A DNA stretch of 64,000 bases from Sphingomonas sanxanigenens DSM 19645 = NX02. GTDB lineage: Bacteria > Pseudomonadota > Alphaproteobacteria > Sphingomonadales > Sphingomonadaceae. The stretch lies in NCBI RefSeq assembly GCF_000512205.2, contig NZ_CP006644.1, forward strand, positions 1,302,001-1,366,000, in the 5' to 3' direction. The translations under genes and the position numbers were made by a program. The notes under the pieces were generated by a model. That model worked only from the letters and a program-made list of their open reading frames with translations. It was not told where the DNA came from and did not search any database. Positions 7,768-18,881 of the stretch are shown piece after piece; position 1 is the stretch's first letter, and each line of letters opens with the position of its first letter.

Positions 7768-8604
7768 CTACTCCGCCGCCAGCCCCAATATGCGTCGCGC
7801 CTGCACCAGATGCGGGCGGTCGACCATACGGCCCGCGACCTTGAGCGCGCCGATGCCGGGGTTGGCGGCAAAGGCGTCCACGATCGCCTGTGCGCTGGCG
7901 ATCTCTTTCGCGTCCGGGGTGAAGCCCTGGTTGATGATCGCCACCTGCGCGGGGTGGATCGCCATCATGCCGGTGAAGCCGTCGCGTCGCGCGCGGGCGA
8001 CATAGGCGGCGAGCGCGTCGGCATCGTCGATGCGCGGGAAGACCGTTTCGATCGCGGCGGTGCCCGCGGCGTGCGCGCCGAACAGGGTCAGCGCGCGGAC
8101 CATCTCATAGGGGGCGGTGTAGCTGCCATCCGCCTCGCGCGCGCCGGTGGCGCCGATCGCGGCGGGCAGGTCTTCGGCGCCCCAGGTCAATCCGGCGAGC
8201 CGGTCGCGGACCGCGCCATAGCTTCCGAGCTGGAAGATCGCGATGGGCGTTTCGGTGGCGATGGGCAGGATCGGCGGCGGGCGCCTGTCGAGCAGCGCCA
8301 GCAGCGCAAGCACGCTCGATGCGCCTTCGGCCTTGGGCAGCACCAGCCCGTCGGGCCGGCCCGGCTGCACCGCCGCGATGTCCGCGGCGATCTGGTCGCT
8401 GTCGAGCGGATTGACCCGAACGAAGCTGGTGACGCCGCGGGCGCCCGCCAGCCAGTCCGCCACTGCGGCGCGGCCCTCGGCCTTCTTCTCCGGCGCCACC
8501 GAATCCTCCAGGTCGAGGATCAGCGCGTCGGCGCCGCTCGCCGCGGCCTTGGCGAAACGCTCGGGCCGGTCGGCCGGCACGAACAGCAGCGAGCGCAGCC
8601 TCAT
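7768..8604 (-). CDS. HpcH/HpaI (citrate lyase beta-like) CoA-ester lyase
   Basis: 278 residues from MRLRSLLFVPADRPERFAKA, the usual N-terminus of CitE-like lyases. Active-site elements are ILDLEDSVAPEKKAEGR, an Arg in SFVRVNP, ATETPIAIFQL (Glu metal ligand), TWGAEDLPAAIGA and GMMAIHPAQV. These enzymes cleave or form C-C bonds in 3-hydroxyacyl-CoA esters using Mg2+. The ATG overlaps the MaoC stop, making this the last gene of the leucine-catabolism operon, where a hydroxymethylglutaryl-CoA lyase would be expected. That enzyme belongs to a different fold, so this protein may cleave an analogous CoA ester, or serve a parallel (citra)malyl-CoA step. Confidence 0.85.
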   Translation of the reverse strand: MRLRSLLFVPADRPERFAKAAASGADALILDLEDSVAPEKKAEGRAAVADWLAGARGVTSFVRVNPLDSDQIAADIAAVQPGRPDGLVLPKAEGASSVLALLALLDRRPPPILPIATETPIAIFQLGSYGAVRDRLAGLTWGAEDLPAAIGATGAREADGSYTAPYEMVRALTLFGAHAAGTAAIETVFPRIDDADALAAYVARARRDGFTGMMAIHPAQVAIINQGFTPDAKEIASAQAIVDAFAANPGIGALKVAGRMVDRPHLVQARRILGLAAE

Positions 8605-9052
8605 TGCGGAGCCTTCTTGATCAGCGCCATGCGCAGGCACTGGCAGACGATCTCGTCGCGCTGGTTGAGCATGCGATGGGTGAAGGTCACGATGCCGGCC
8701 TCGGGCCGCGAGCGGCTTTCCTTGAGCTCTGCCACCTCAGTCTCGGCGCGCAGCGTATCGCCGAGGAAGACGGGCTTGGGCATCACCAGCCTGTCATAGC
8801 CGAGATTGGCGACGAGCGTGCCCAAGGTCGTGTCGCCCACCGACAGCCCCACCATCAGCGCGAAGGTGAAGGTGCCGTTGACGAGGATCCGGCCGAACTC
8901 GCTGGCCTTCGCCGCCTCCGCATCGATGTGCAGCGGCTGCGGATTGTGCGTCATCGTCGAGAAGAGGAGGTTGTCCGTCTCGGTCACCGTGCGCCGGATC
9001 TCGTGGACGATCCGGTCGCCCACCGCCCACTGGTCGAAATATCTGCCCGCCA

Positions 9053-9053
<1 letters not shown>
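8601..9053 (-). CDS. MaoC-family (R)-enoyl-CoA hydratase-like protein
   Basis: 150 residues, MAGRYFDQWAVGDRIVHEIR, a single hot-dog domain. The hydratase catalytic region is seen in TVTETDNLLFSTMTHNPQPLHIDAE (Asp and His in the ETDN...HNPQPLH pattern), followed by FGRILVNGTFT. Its ATG overlaps the methylcrotonyl-CoA carboxylase alpha stop and its stop overlaps the lyase ATG. By position it could hydrate 3-methylglutaconyl-CoA, the step usually done by a crotonase-fold enzyme that is missing from this operon. That role is inference; mesaconyl-CoA hydratase-like activity is the alternative. Confidence 0.85.
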
Positions 9054-10894
<1,841 letters not shown>

Positions 10895-10952
10895 ACTAAA
10901 CTCCATTTCCTCCCCGAGCGGCGCTCGGGGAGGACAAGTAGCACCGGCACCG

Positions 10953-12554
10953 TCACATCCGGAACACGCCGAACTGCGCGCGATCCGGAATGGGCGCGTT
11001 CAGCGTTGCGGCGAAGGCGAGGCCGAGGACGTCGCGGGTTTGGGCGGGGTCGATGATGCCGTCGTCCCACAGCCGCGCGGTGGCGTAATAGGGGTTGCCC
11101 TCATCCTCATATTTCCGGCGGATCGGCGCCTTGAACGCCTCGGCCTCCTCGGGCGACCACGTGGCCGCGTCGCGGTGGACGGTGGCGAGGACGCTGGCGG
11201 CCTGCTCGCCGCCCATCACGCTGATCCGCGCATTGGGCCAGGTGAACAGGAAGCGCGGGCCATAGGCGCGGCCGCACATGCCGTAATTGCCGGCGCCGAA
11301 GCTGCCGCCGATCAGCACGGTGACCTTGGGCACCTGCGCGGTCGCGACCGCGGTCACCAGCTTGGCGCCATGCTTGGCGATGCCCTCCGCCTCATACTTC
11401 CCGCCGACCATGAAGCCCGAGATGTTCTGGAGGAACAGCAGCGGCACGCGGCGCTGGCAGGCCAGTTCGATGAAGTGCGCGCCCTTCACCGCGCTCTCGC
11501 TGAACAGCACGCCATTGTTGGCGAGGATCGCCACGGGCATGCCCCAGATATGCGCGAAGCCGCAGACCAAAGTCGTGCCGTACAGCGCCTTGAACTCGTG
11601 GAATTCGGACCCGTCGACGATCCGCGCGATCACCTCGCGCACGTCATAGGGTGCGCGCACATCCTGGGGCACGATGCCGTAGAGGTCGGCGGCATCGAAC
11701 TTCGGCGGCACCGGCGCGCGCAGGTTGACGTCGGGCTTCAGGTCGGGCTGCAAGGTGGAGACGATGTCGCGGACGATGCTGAGCGCATGCTCGTCATCCT
11801 CGGCGACATGATCGACCACGCCGGACCTGCGGCCGTGGAGGTCGCCGCCGCCCAGATCCTCGGCGCTGATCACCTCGCCCGTCGCCGCCTGCACCAGCGG
11901 CGGGCCGGCGAGGAAGATCGTGCCCTGGTTGCGGACGATCACGGTCTCGTCCGACATCGCCGGCACATAGGCGCCGCCGGCGGTGCAACTGCCCATCACG
12001 CAGGCGATCTGGGGGATACCGCGCGCGGAGAGATTGGCCTGGTTGAAGAAGATCCGGCCGAAATGCTCGCGATCGGGAAAAACCTCCGCCTGGTTGGGCA
12101 GGTTGGCGCCGCCGCTGTCGACCAGATAGACGCAGGGCAGGCGGTTCTCGAGCGCGATTTCCTGCGCGCGCAGATGCTTCTTGACGGTGACCGGGTAATA
12201 GGTGCCGCCCTTCACGGTCGCATCGTTGCAGGCGATCATCACCTGCCGGCCCGATACGCGGCCGATGCCGGCGATCAGGCCGGCGCCCGGCACCTCATCG
12301 CCATAGAGGCCGTTGGCGGCAAGCTGGCCGATTTCGAGGAAGGGGGAGCCGGGATCGAGCAGGTGCTCCACCCGGTCGCGCGGCAGCAGCTTGCCGCGGG
12401 CGACATGCTTGTCGCGCGCGGCGGGCGAACCGCCCGCGGCGGCGGCGGCGACCCGCGCGCGCAGATCGTCGGCCAGCGCGCGGTTGTGCGCGGCGTTGGC
12501 CGCAAAACCCTCGCCGCCCGCCGCCAGCCGGGTGTCGAGCACCGGCGCGCTCAT
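10953..12554 (-). CDS. Methylcrotonyl-CoA carboxylase, carboxyltransferase beta subunit
   Basis: 533 residues with two crotonase-like carboxyltransferase halves. Typical elements are [79 protein letters not shown] and [20 protein letters not shown]. These match acetyl/propionyl/methylcrotonyl-CoA carboxyltransferases, and the FMVG and NYGMCGRAY signatures are those of the methylcrotonyl branch. The start overlaps the dehydrogenase stop by ATGA. It forms the cytosolic holoenzyme with the alpha subunit downstream. Confidence 0.93.
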   Translation of the reverse strand: MSAPVLDTRLAAGGEGFAANAAHNRALADDLRARVAAAAAGGSPAARDKHVARGKLLPRDRVEHLLDPGSPFLEIGQLAANGLYGDEVPGAGLIAGIGRVSGRQVMIACNDATVKGGTYYPVTVKKHLRAQEIALENRLPCVYLVDSGGANLPNQAEVFPDREHFGRIFFNQANLSARGIPQIACVMGSCTAGGAYVPAMSDETVIVRNQGTIFLAGPPLVQAATGEVISAEDLGGGDLHGRRSGVVDHVAEDDEHALSIVRDIVSTLQPDLKPDVNLRAPVPPKFDAADLYGIVPQDVRAPYDVREVIARIVDGSEFHEFKALYGTTLVCGFAHIWGMPVAILANNGVLFSESAVKGAHFIELACQRRVPLLFLQNISGFMVGGKYEAEGIAKHGAKLVTAVATAQVPKVTVLIGGSFGAGNYGMCGRAYGPRFLFTWPNARISVMGGEQAASVLATVHRDAATWSPEEAEAFKAPIRRKYEDEGNPYYATARLWDDGIIDPAQTRDVLGLAFAATLNAPIPDRAQFGVFRM

Positions 12555-13696
12555 GCGCCGATCAGCTCGCGGCCGATCAGCATGCGGCGGATCTCGTTGG
12601 TGCCGGCGCCGATATCGAGCAGCTTGGCGTCGCGCATATAGCGTTCCACCGGCCAGTCCTTGGTGTAGCCGGCGCCGCCCAGCGCCTGCACCGCCTCAAG
12701 CGAGGTCTTCATCGCATTCTCGCTGGCGAGCAGGATCGCGCCGGCGGCGTCGAACCGCGTCGTCTTGCCGGCATCGCACGCCCGCGCCACCGCATAGACA
12801 TAGGCCCGCGCCGAATTGAGCGCGACATACATGTCGGCGATCTTGGCCTGCATCAGCTGGAACGCGCCGATCGGCTTGCCGAACTGCCGGCGCTCGCGAA
12901 CATAGGGCAGCACCACGTCGAGGCAGGCCTGCATGATGCCGAGCTGGATGCCGGAGAGCACGGTGCGCTCATAATCGAGACCGGACATCAGCACGCCGAC
13001 GCCGCCATTGGGCGGCCCCATCACATTCTCTTCCGGCACCTCGCAATCATCGAACACCAGCTCGGACGTGGGGGAGCCGCGCATGCCCATCTTCGCGATC
13101 TTCTGGCCGATCGAGAAGCCCTTCATCTCCTTCTCGATGATGAAGGTGGTGATGCCCTTCGATCCCTCGCCGGTCTTGGCATAGACCACCAGCGTATCGG
13201 CATATTCGGCGTTGGTGATCCAGAACTTGGTGCCGTTGAGGACGTAGCGATCGCCCTTCTTCTCGGCGCGCAGCTTCATCGAGACGACGTCCGACCCCGC
13301 GCCCGCCTCCGACATGGCGAGGCTGCCGACATGCTCGCCGGAGATCAGCCTGGGCAGATACCGTGCCTTCTGATCGGGGTTCCCCCAGCGGCGGATCTGG
13401 TTGACGCAAAGGTTGGAATGCGCGCCATAGCTGAGGCCGACCGAGGCGGAGGCGCGGGCGACCTCCTCCTGCGCCACGACATGCTCCAGATAGCCGAGGC
13501 CGAGGCCCCCATACTCCTCTTCCACGGTGATGCCGTGGAGGCCGAGTTCGCCCATCGCGGGCCACAGATCGCGGGGGAACCAGTCCTTCTCGTCGATCTC
13601 GGCGGCGAGCGGGGCGATCCGGTCGGTCGCGAAGCGCGCGGTGCTGTCGCGGATCATGTCCGCCGTCTCGCCGAGCGCGAAATCGAAGTCGGTCAT
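12551..13696 (-). CDS. Isovaleryl-CoA dehydrogenase
   Basis: 381 residues from [20 protein letters not shown]. The ATG at 13696 has AGGAG about 9 nt upstream; an ATG at 13702 is too close to that site. It is an acyl-CoA dehydrogenase with FAD-binding [27 protein letters not shown], the [19 protein letters not shown] region and C-terminal [20 protein letters not shown] followed by [15 protein letters not shown]. The sequence [10 protein letters not shown] and the operon with methylcrotonyl-CoA carboxylase indicate isovaleryl-CoA, the leucine degradation intermediate. Catalytic base and electron acceptor (ETF) are as in the family. First gene of the operon; divergent from a LysR gene. Confidence 0.92.
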   Translation of the reverse strand: MTDFDFALGETADMIRDSTARFATDRIAPLAAEIDEKDWFPRDLWPAMGELGLHGITVEEEYGGLGLGYLEHVVAQEEVARASASVGLSYGAHSNLCVNQIRRWGNPDQKARYLPRLISGEHVGSLAMSEAGAGSDVVSMKLRAEKKGDRYVLNGTKFWITNAEYADTLVVYAKTGEGSKGITTFIIEKEMKGFSIGQKIAKMGMRGSPTSELVFDDCEVPEENVMGPPNGGVGVLMSGLDYERTVLSGIQLGIMQACLDVVLPYVRERRQFGKPIGAFQLMQAKIADMYVALNSARAYVYAVARACDAGKTTRFDAAGAILLASENAMKTSLEAVQALGGAGYTKDWPVERYMRDAKLLDIGAGTNEIRRMLIGRELIGA

Positions 13697-13783
13697 TGGC
13701 ATTCTCTCCTGTGACCGCGGTTCTAGCCGGCCGGGAGAGGCTTGGGAAATTGAACTTGCCCCAAGCACTGCATTGATACCATC

Positions 13784-13809
13784 TATGCAGGCCGGCTATG
13801 CAGGCCGGC
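13784..13809. repeat. 13-bp tandem duplication in the divergent liu/LysR promoter
   Basis: TATGCAGGCCGGC occurs twice back to back (13784-13796 and 13797-13809), identical copies. It lies between the divergent isovaleryl-CoA dehydrogenase and LysR starts, 31 bp before the LysR ATG. A nearby T-n11-A-like element (ttgataccatctatgcag, 13772-13790) could be the LysR site. Whether the duplication affects binding is unknown. Confidence 0.6.
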
Positions 13810-13840
13810 CGCGCGCGCCGCCCCGAAAGCCCCGACGACG

Positions 13841-14707
13841 ATGCTCGACCGCTACCTGCTCCGCTACTTCCTCGGCGTCGTCGACCAGGGCAATTTCTCG
13901 CGCGCCGCCGCCGCCTGCAACGTCTCGCAGCCGACCCTGTCGGTGGGCATCGCCAAGCTGGAGCGCACGCTGGGGCAGCCGCTGTTCGTGCGCTCCAACC
14001 AGCGCGTCGAGCTGACCGAGGCGGGCACCCGCTTCCTCGTCCACGCGCGCCGGATCGAGCGCGAGTTCAACGTGGTGATGCAGTCGATGGGCGCGTCGGC
14101 GGACCTGCCGACGTTGCGGCTGGGCGTGCTCGCCAGCATCCCCGGCGAGACCATCGCGGCCGGGATCGCGGCGGCGCGGCCGGCGGAGGCCTATCGCTTC
14201 GAGCTGCTGTTCGGCACCGAGCGCGAGCTGGCGGGGCACCTCGCCAAGGGCCGGATCGACCTGGCGCTGACACTGGTCGACCGCGGCGCCGGCCGCTTCG
14301 CCGAGCGGCGGGTGACGACCGAGGGCTATGCGCTCGCGCTCGCCGCGGACCATCCGCTGGCGGACACGCCCGAGATCGCCGCGGAGGCGCTGGCGAACGA
14401 GACGATGATCGTCCGCCGCCATTGCGAGGCGCTCTCCGAAACCAGCCGCTTTTTCACCGAACGCGGCGTGCGCCCGCACTTCGCGCTGCGATCGACCAAC
14501 GACGACCGCGTGCTGCAGTTCGTCGCGGCGGGGCTGGGGCTGACGGTGATGCCCGCCTGCTACCGCCACCCCGGCATCCGCCGCCCGCGCCTCGCCGGCT
14601 TCGCGGCGACCCGGACCCTGGGCTGGGTGGCGGGCGACGCGATGGAGCATCTGCTCGCCACGCCGATCGCGCTGATGACGAGCATCGAGCGCGGGTTGCG
14701 GGCTTAG
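13841..14707 (+). CDS. LysR-family transcriptional regulator
   Basis: 288 residues. The N-terminal winged helix (LLRYFLGVVDQGNFSRAAAA, CNVSQPTLSVGIAKLER, LGQPLFVRSNQRVELTEAG) is a textbook LysR DNA-binding domain. The rest is a periplasmic-binding-like effector domain starting near residue 90. It is transcribed divergently from the leucine-catabolism operon across 144 bp, the usual arrangement for a LysR protein controlling its neighbour. The effector is probably a pathway CoA ester or branched-chain acid, which is inference. Codon use matches its neighbours. Confidence 0.9.
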   Translation: MLDRYLLRYFLGVVDQGNFSRAAAACNVSQPTLSVGIAKLERTLGQPLFVRSNQRVELTEAGTRFLVHARRIEREFNVVMQSMGASADLPTLRLGVLASIPGETIAAGIAAARPAEAYRFELLFGTERELAGHLAKGRIDLALTLVDRGAGRFAERRVTTEGYALALAADHPLADTPEIAAEALANETMIVRRHCEALSETSRFFTERGVRPHFALRSTNDDRVLQFVAAGLGLTVMPACYRHPGIRRPRLAGFAATRTLGWVAGDAMEHLLATPIALMTSIERGLRA

Positions 14708-14780
14708 CGGGGCGATCGGGGCGTCGGGGGGCGGGCGAAGGTGACAAAGGTTACAGTGAAACCTGCCCGATCCTGCGCGA

Positions 14781-16457
14781 TCAGATCGTCCCGGCCTTCA
14801 TCTGCTTGACGGCATAGTCCGTCGCGCGCGCGGTCATCGCCATGAAGGTCAGCGACGGGTTGACGCACGACACCGACGCCATCTGCGCGCCGTCGGTGAT
14901 GAACAGGTTGGCCGCGTCATGCGCCTGGTTCCAGCCGTTGAGCACCGAGGTCTTGGGATCGCGGCCCATGCGCGCGCCGCCCATCTCATGGATCGCCTCG
15001 CCCGGGATGTGGGTGCCGCGCGAGCTGGTGACGTTGGTCAGGCCCGCCTGGCGCAGCATCAGTTCGCCCTGCGCCTGGGCATCGTCCATCATCCTGATCT
15101 CATTGTCGCGGAAGGTCACGTCGAAGCGCAGCAACGGCATGCCGCGGCTGTCGGTCTTGCCGAAATTCAGCATCACGCGATTGTCTTCATAGGGCAGGCA
15201 CTCGCCGAACGCGCCCATATTGAAGCGCCACGGGCCGTAGCGCCGCATGCCGTGCTTCATCGACTCGCCGAAGCCCTCGGGCACCGGCTGGCGCCGGCCG
15301 GCGCCGCCCTGATAGCCATAGCCGCGCTTGAACGGCAGGTCCTCCGCCGCGAGGTTGCGGAAGCGGGGGACGTAGACGCCGCCGGGGCGCCGGCCATATT
15401 CGACGAACTCGGTCATGCCGGGGATGTCGCCGCTGATGTTGACCTTGAAGATATGGTCCATCACCGCGCTGCCGAGCGCGCCATTCGAATGGAAATAGCT
15501 CCGCTCGCTGCCCTCCGGCCGCGAATTCAGCAGGACGTGGACCGACCCCATCGCCGATGCGCAGAGGAACACCAGCCGTGCCTCGACCACCTCGGCGCGG
15601 CCGGTATTGGCATCGACGAGCCGGACGCCGGTGACGCGCTTGCGTGCCGGATCATATTCGAGGTTGGTCACCCAGGTGTCCGATCGCAGCGTCAGCCGAC
15701 CGGTCGCGCGCGCGGCGGGCAGCGTGACCGCCTGGGTCGAGAAATAGGCGCCGAAGCTGCACCCGCGGTCGCACTGCGCCCGCTTCTGGCAGCGCGAGCG
15801 GTTCTGCTCGGGCTTGTCCTCGGTGATGTTGCTGAGCCGCGCGTTGATGAGCTTTCGCCCCGGAAACTCGGTCTCCAGCCGCTCCTTCAGCCATGTTTCC
15901 GCGACGTTCATCGGGAAGGGCGGCATGAACTCGCTGTCGGGCAGATAGTCGAGATTCTCGCGCCCGCCCGATACGCCGATATATTTCTCGACATAGCTGT
16001 ACCAGGGCGCGACGTCGTCATAGCGGATCGGCCAGTCGGTCCCGATCCCCTCGCGCTTGTTCGCCTCGAAATCGGACGGCGCCCAGCGAAAGCTCCAGCG
16101 GCCCCAGGTCAGCGACTTCCCGCCGACGACCCCCGGCCGCACCCAGCGAAAGGGATTGGGCGCATCGAAATCATAGGGGTTGAGGCGATCGTTGGTGAAG
16201 AAGGGCTGGTTGGCGGGCTGCACCCAGAAGTTCAGGCCCTGATAGTCGCTCTTGACGAACGCCGCGGGCATCCGGTTGCGCGCCGGGATCTCGAAGGCGG
16301 GCTTGCCGTCATAGGGATAGTCTTCGCCATGTTCGACCATCCGGCCGCGATCGACCATCAGGACGCGCAGCCCCTTTTCGGTGAGCTCCTTGGCGGCCCA
16401 GCCGCCGCTGACGCCGGAGCCGATGACGATTGCGTCGAAGCGATCCGTTGCTGCCAT
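14781..16457 (-). CDS. GMC-family FAD oxidoreductase
   Basis: 558 residues from MAATDRFDAIVIGSGVSGGW. It has the FAD Rossmann motif GSGVSGGWAAKEL, a glucose-methanol-choline body with the CQKRAQCDRGCSFGAYFSTQ cysteine segment, HEMGGARMG near the C-terminus and a final VNPSLTFMAMTARATDYAVK. This type pairs with small Tat-exported subunits (gluconate 2-dehydrogenase subunit 3-like) to form periplasmic sugar or polyol dehydrogenases. It has no signal of its own and may be carried out with its partner, encoded 52 bp upstream. Substrate is unknown. No cytochrome c subunit is adjacent. Confidence 0.88.
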   Translation of the reverse strand: MAATDRFDAIVIGSGVSGGWAAKELTEKGLRVLMVDRGRMVEHGEDYPYDGKPAFEIPARNRMPAAFVKSDYQGLNFWVQPANQPFFTNDRLNPYDFDAPNPFRWVRPGVVGGKSLTWGRWSFRWAPSDFEANKREGIGTDWPIRYDDVAPWYSYVEKYIGVSGGRENLDYLPDSEFMPPFPMNVAETWLKERLETEFPGRKLINARLSNITEDKPEQNRSRCQKRAQCDRGCSFGAYFSTQAVTLPAARATGRLTLRSDTWVTNLEYDPARKRVTGVRLVDANTGRAEVVEARLVFLCASAMGSVHVLLNSRPEGSERSYFHSNGALGSAVMDHIFKVNISGDIPGMTEFVEYGRRPGGVYVPRFRNLAAEDLPFKRGYGYQGGAGRRQPVPEGFGESMKHGMRRYGPWRFNMGAFGECLPYEDNRVMLNFGKTDSRGMPLLRFDVTFRDNEIRMMDDAQAQGELMLRQAGLTNVTSSRGTHIPGEAIHEMGGARMGRDPKTSVLNGWNQAHDAANLFITDGAQMASVSCVNPSLTFMAMTARATDYAVKQMKAGTI

Positions 16458-16509
16458 GATGTCTGCCTGTCGATATCGGGGTGGGGGCGGGCGCTGCGCT
16501 GTGCTGCGC

Positions 16510-17097
16510 TCAGGCCGAGAAAATGCGGTCGATCTTCGATGCGGGATAGGCGCCGTCATAGTCGCCGGGAACGGGCAGATAGTGCCGTTCCTGCGTGATC
16601 CCGACCTCCGACGTGAAATAGCCGGTGACCACCAACTGGCGGAACGCCTCGAAGAATTCGGCGCCGCCGGGGATGCGATCGTTCATCGCGAGCGTCAGCA
16701 GCGCATCCTGCTCGGTTCCCGACGCCTTGAGCGCGGGCTTGCGATAGTCGGCCATGCTGCGCGCATCCAGCGCGGCGAGGCCGCCGAGGATGAGATCGCG
16801 GTCGTCGTCGATCGCCCAGTCGCCGAGCATATGCTCGATATACTCCGGCACGCCCGCGGCGATCGCGCCCGGCGTGTCGGTCGTCGGCATCACCCGCTCG
16901 CTGAGCGCGGTGACGAGCGCGCGCTGTGGGAGCGTAAACACGACGGCCGGCTTGCCGGTGTTGATTTTGGGGATCGGCTCATAGCCCGCCGCGCGCGCCA
17001 GCGGCGCGAACAGGCTGGATCCGAAGACGGCGGCGAAGCCCGCGAGCGCGGTGCGGCGGTCAATCGAAAGGATGTTGGACGGCGCGAACATCGTCAT
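16510..17097 (-). CDS. Gluconate 2-dehydrogenase subunit 3-like Tat-exported protein
   Basis: 195 residues. The N-terminus has SIDRRTALAGFAAVFGSSLF with a twin arginine and an ALARAAG cleavage-like site. The remainder (LVTALSERVMPTTDTPGAIA, AGVPEYIEHMLGDWAIDDD, FFEAFRQLVVTGYFTSEVGI) matches the small subunit family that accompanies GMC dehydrogenases. An in-frame GTG at 17124 with GAGG upstream is an alternative start; AGGG before 17097 also fits. The Tat signal likely carries the folded GMC subunit with it. It forms a two-gene operon with the downstream oxidoreductase. Confidence 0.85.
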   Translation of the reverse strand: MTMFAPSNILSIDRRTALAGFAAVFGSSLFAPLARAAGYEPIPKINTGKPAVVFTLPQRALVTALSERVMPTTDTPGAIAAGVPEYIEHMLGDWAIDDDRDLILGGLAALDARSMADYRKPALKASGTEQDALLTLAMNDRIPGGAEFFEAFRQLVVTGYFTSEVGITQERHYLPVPGDYDGAYPASKIDRIFSA

Positions 17098-17767
17098 GCT
17101 TTCGCCCTGGCGCTGTGCGTCCACTCAAGCCTCATAACGCTCTCCCAAAAGGCCATTTCGGCGGCCATTTCCAATGATCGTAGAGGATCGACAAAGGGCT
17201 GTCGATTGGGTTGATGACGTTATCACGCGCGGGGTGCCGGGGTCGCGGGACGATGGGGGCGTGGGGATGGGCGAAGAGCATAAAGGATAGGGTGGATATT
17301 TCCTGATCCTGCGAGCGAAGGGCGGAGAGAGGCCGGCGGTCGCACAGGAGAGCGCTACCACGTCGCCGCCGTTGCCGGGCGTTGCGAAGGGCAGCGCGTG
17401 CGCCGGCGTGGGGGGAGGGGGCAGCGCCGAATCGTCGGCCTGCCATCGTGGAAGAAGGATGCGGACGACACGCGGCGGTCTCTCCAGCCGCTTGCGGCCG
17501 ATCATTCTGTCGTTCCCGGCAACCGGAAGGGTCTCGTTCGTCGTCACGGCAATCTCCCCGTCGCTGGCCGCGCGCGGCCCGATCTTGCCGATGGTGCCCG
17601 GCGCAGTCGCATGGCCGATCTGCCATCGATCGTGAATCGTCGGTTCGCGGTAGGGGTGCCTAGGGCGGCTGCCGGTTCGACCAGGACGCCGGGGAGGGGC
17701 CGCATCGTCCCGCTCGCGGCGACGCGCTGTGCGAACCCGGTCAGCGCGACGACCGACTGCGCTGGAT
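17098..17767. other. Spacer without a recognisable gene
   Basis: Overlapping open frames on both strands are arginine-rich or proline-rich and look like high-GC noise. I cannot assign any of them. A diverged copy of the sequence next to the other end of the GMC pair is present at about 17250-17325. Degenerate 11-bp tandem repeats begin at 17768. Confidence 0.5.
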
Positions 17768-17822
17768 CTAACAGGCGGCTAACACCCCCATTACGCACCC
17801 CTAACGCCCCCTCAACACCCCC
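17768..17822. repeat. Five degenerate 11-bp tandem repeats
   Basis: Five consecutive 11-mers keep register without gaps: CTAACAGGCGG, CTAACACCCCC, ATTACGCACCC, CTAACGCCCCC and TCAACACCCCC. The core is a TAAC/TTAC half followed by a C run. They lie about 130 bp before the MazE-like gene. The period is close to one helical turn, so the copies would face the same side of the DNA. Function is not known. Confidence 0.7.
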
Positions 17823-17953
17823 CGAACGCACATCTTCCGATGACGTGAGCTTTCCGTCGTTCGATTTCTGTCGGAAAAGACGTCTGAATGCGGGCGTTGC
17901 GTGACCGCGCCGGCTATGTATCCATTGCGGGCGTCGATGCGTGGGGTGGGGAC

Positions 17954-18196
17954 ATGCGCGTCCGGATCGAGAAGTGGGGAAACAGCGCCGCGGTGCGCAT
18001 TCCGGCGCAGGTGATGGCTGCAGCCGCTATACGCATCGATCAGGCTGTCGATGTAGGCGCGGAAGGCGGACGGATCGTTATCGAGGCTGCGACCTCGCCG
18101 TGCTATGATCTTGACCAACTGCTTGCAGGGATGTCGCCGGACACCTTTCCAGACTTGGTCGATTTCGGTCCTGAGGCGGGTGGCGAAGCGTGGTGA
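17954..18196 (+). CDS. MazE/PemI-type antitoxin (orphan)
   Basis: 80 residues from MRVRIEKWGNSAAVRIPAQV, an AbrB-fold swapped-hairpin DNA-binding domain. The C-terminal toxin-binding tail contains LLAGMSPDTFPDLVDFGPEA and ends GGEAW, the usual MazE ending. I chose the ATG at 17954 over an upstream in-frame ATG at 17888 because homology starts there. The stop overlaps a GTG that begins with the MazF-like N-terminus VKAYVW, but that reading frame soon loses similarity, so the toxin is lost and the antitoxin is orphaned. Confidence 0.85.
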   Translation: MRVRIEKWGNSAAVRIPAQVMAAAAIRIDQAVDVGAEGGRIVIEAATSPCYDLDQLLAGMSPDTFPDLVDFGPEAGGEAW

Positions 18197-18327
18197 AGGC
18201 TTATGTTTGGCATGTACGCGGTGCAATGCCAGTGCGGGCTAATGTTGATGGCATCAAGAGCCGGAGATTGGGACAAAGCGGCCGATCGGGCTGGGCAGCT
18301 CGAACGTCCCGTCGTTCCAGAACCTGA
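18193..18327 (+). pseudogene. MazF/PemK toxin N-terminal stub
   Basis: Beginning with GTG overlapping the MazE stop (GTGA), the frame reads VKAYVW, resembling the MazF start (V-K-x-Y-V-P...GDIVW) with the middle deleted. It then continues as unrelated arginine-rich sequence to a stop at 18325-18327. The toxin fold (about 105-115 residues) is absent, so it cannot act as an RNase. Confidence 0.5.
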
Positions 18328-18557
18328 CGCTCGCCGGCGTGGCCTTTCGCATTCCTGAAGGAGCAGGTTTGGCCGGTTGGAGGCCGACAGCTTCCGGAGG
18401 GCAACCCAGGATAGCGGCCGTTCATGGGCCGGCTAGACGCGTCATTTTAGACCCTTCGATACTCGGCGCTACTGACGGAATGACCCAGTTCCGGCCGCTC
18501 AGCCCTCCGATGGCGCTCCCTAAAAACGGTCACTCGCTCATACTGGCGGCTAACTCT

Positions 18558-18723
18558 TCAGTCGACAGTGCGCTTGCGGCCCAAGTCGGCGAAGCACTTG
18601 CCCGCCACCTCGTCCGCATAGACGGTGTCACCCAACGCAAGGCTGACGGAGGTGCAACACGCGCCGCGATAGGCGAGCCACACGCGCTCGGCTGCGGTTG
18701 ATGCGCTTAGTATCTCGGCTGGC
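18558..18723 (-). pseudogene. LprI-like (DUF1311) C-terminal fragment
   Basis: On the minus strand a frame ending at 18558 reads AAERVWLAYRGACC and then GDTVYADEVAGKCFADLGRK RTVD. The W-x-AYR-x-x-C pattern with a second Cys and a terminal RT-x-x (compare family W-x-AYRDA-x-C...C...L-x-x-ERT) resembles the C-terminal part of LprI-type lysozyme-inhibitor proteins. The N-terminal part and signal peptide are missing and a stop lies just upstream. The remaining 18328-18881 sequence has no gene I can support. Confidence 0.4.
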
Positions 18724-18881
18724 CATCAGCGAGCAATGCCGGATAGTGATGCGCAAGATCGAGCATCCGCTTCGTCGTTAGTGAAGGGCCGCACCGCTCA
18801 CGCGTCTATGCATCGTTTCGCGATTTGCAAGGCATCCCGGAGCGCGTGTGGTAAAGCTCGATCCCAGGGAGGGAGGCTCGA

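Noticed and set aside
17132-17626. Overlapping frames upstream of the antitoxin
   Set aside because: Arg/Pro/Ala-rich in all frames with no motif; treated as non-coding.
17768-17822. CRISPR array
   Set aside because: Repeats are 11 bp, degenerate and without spacers; no cas gene is present.
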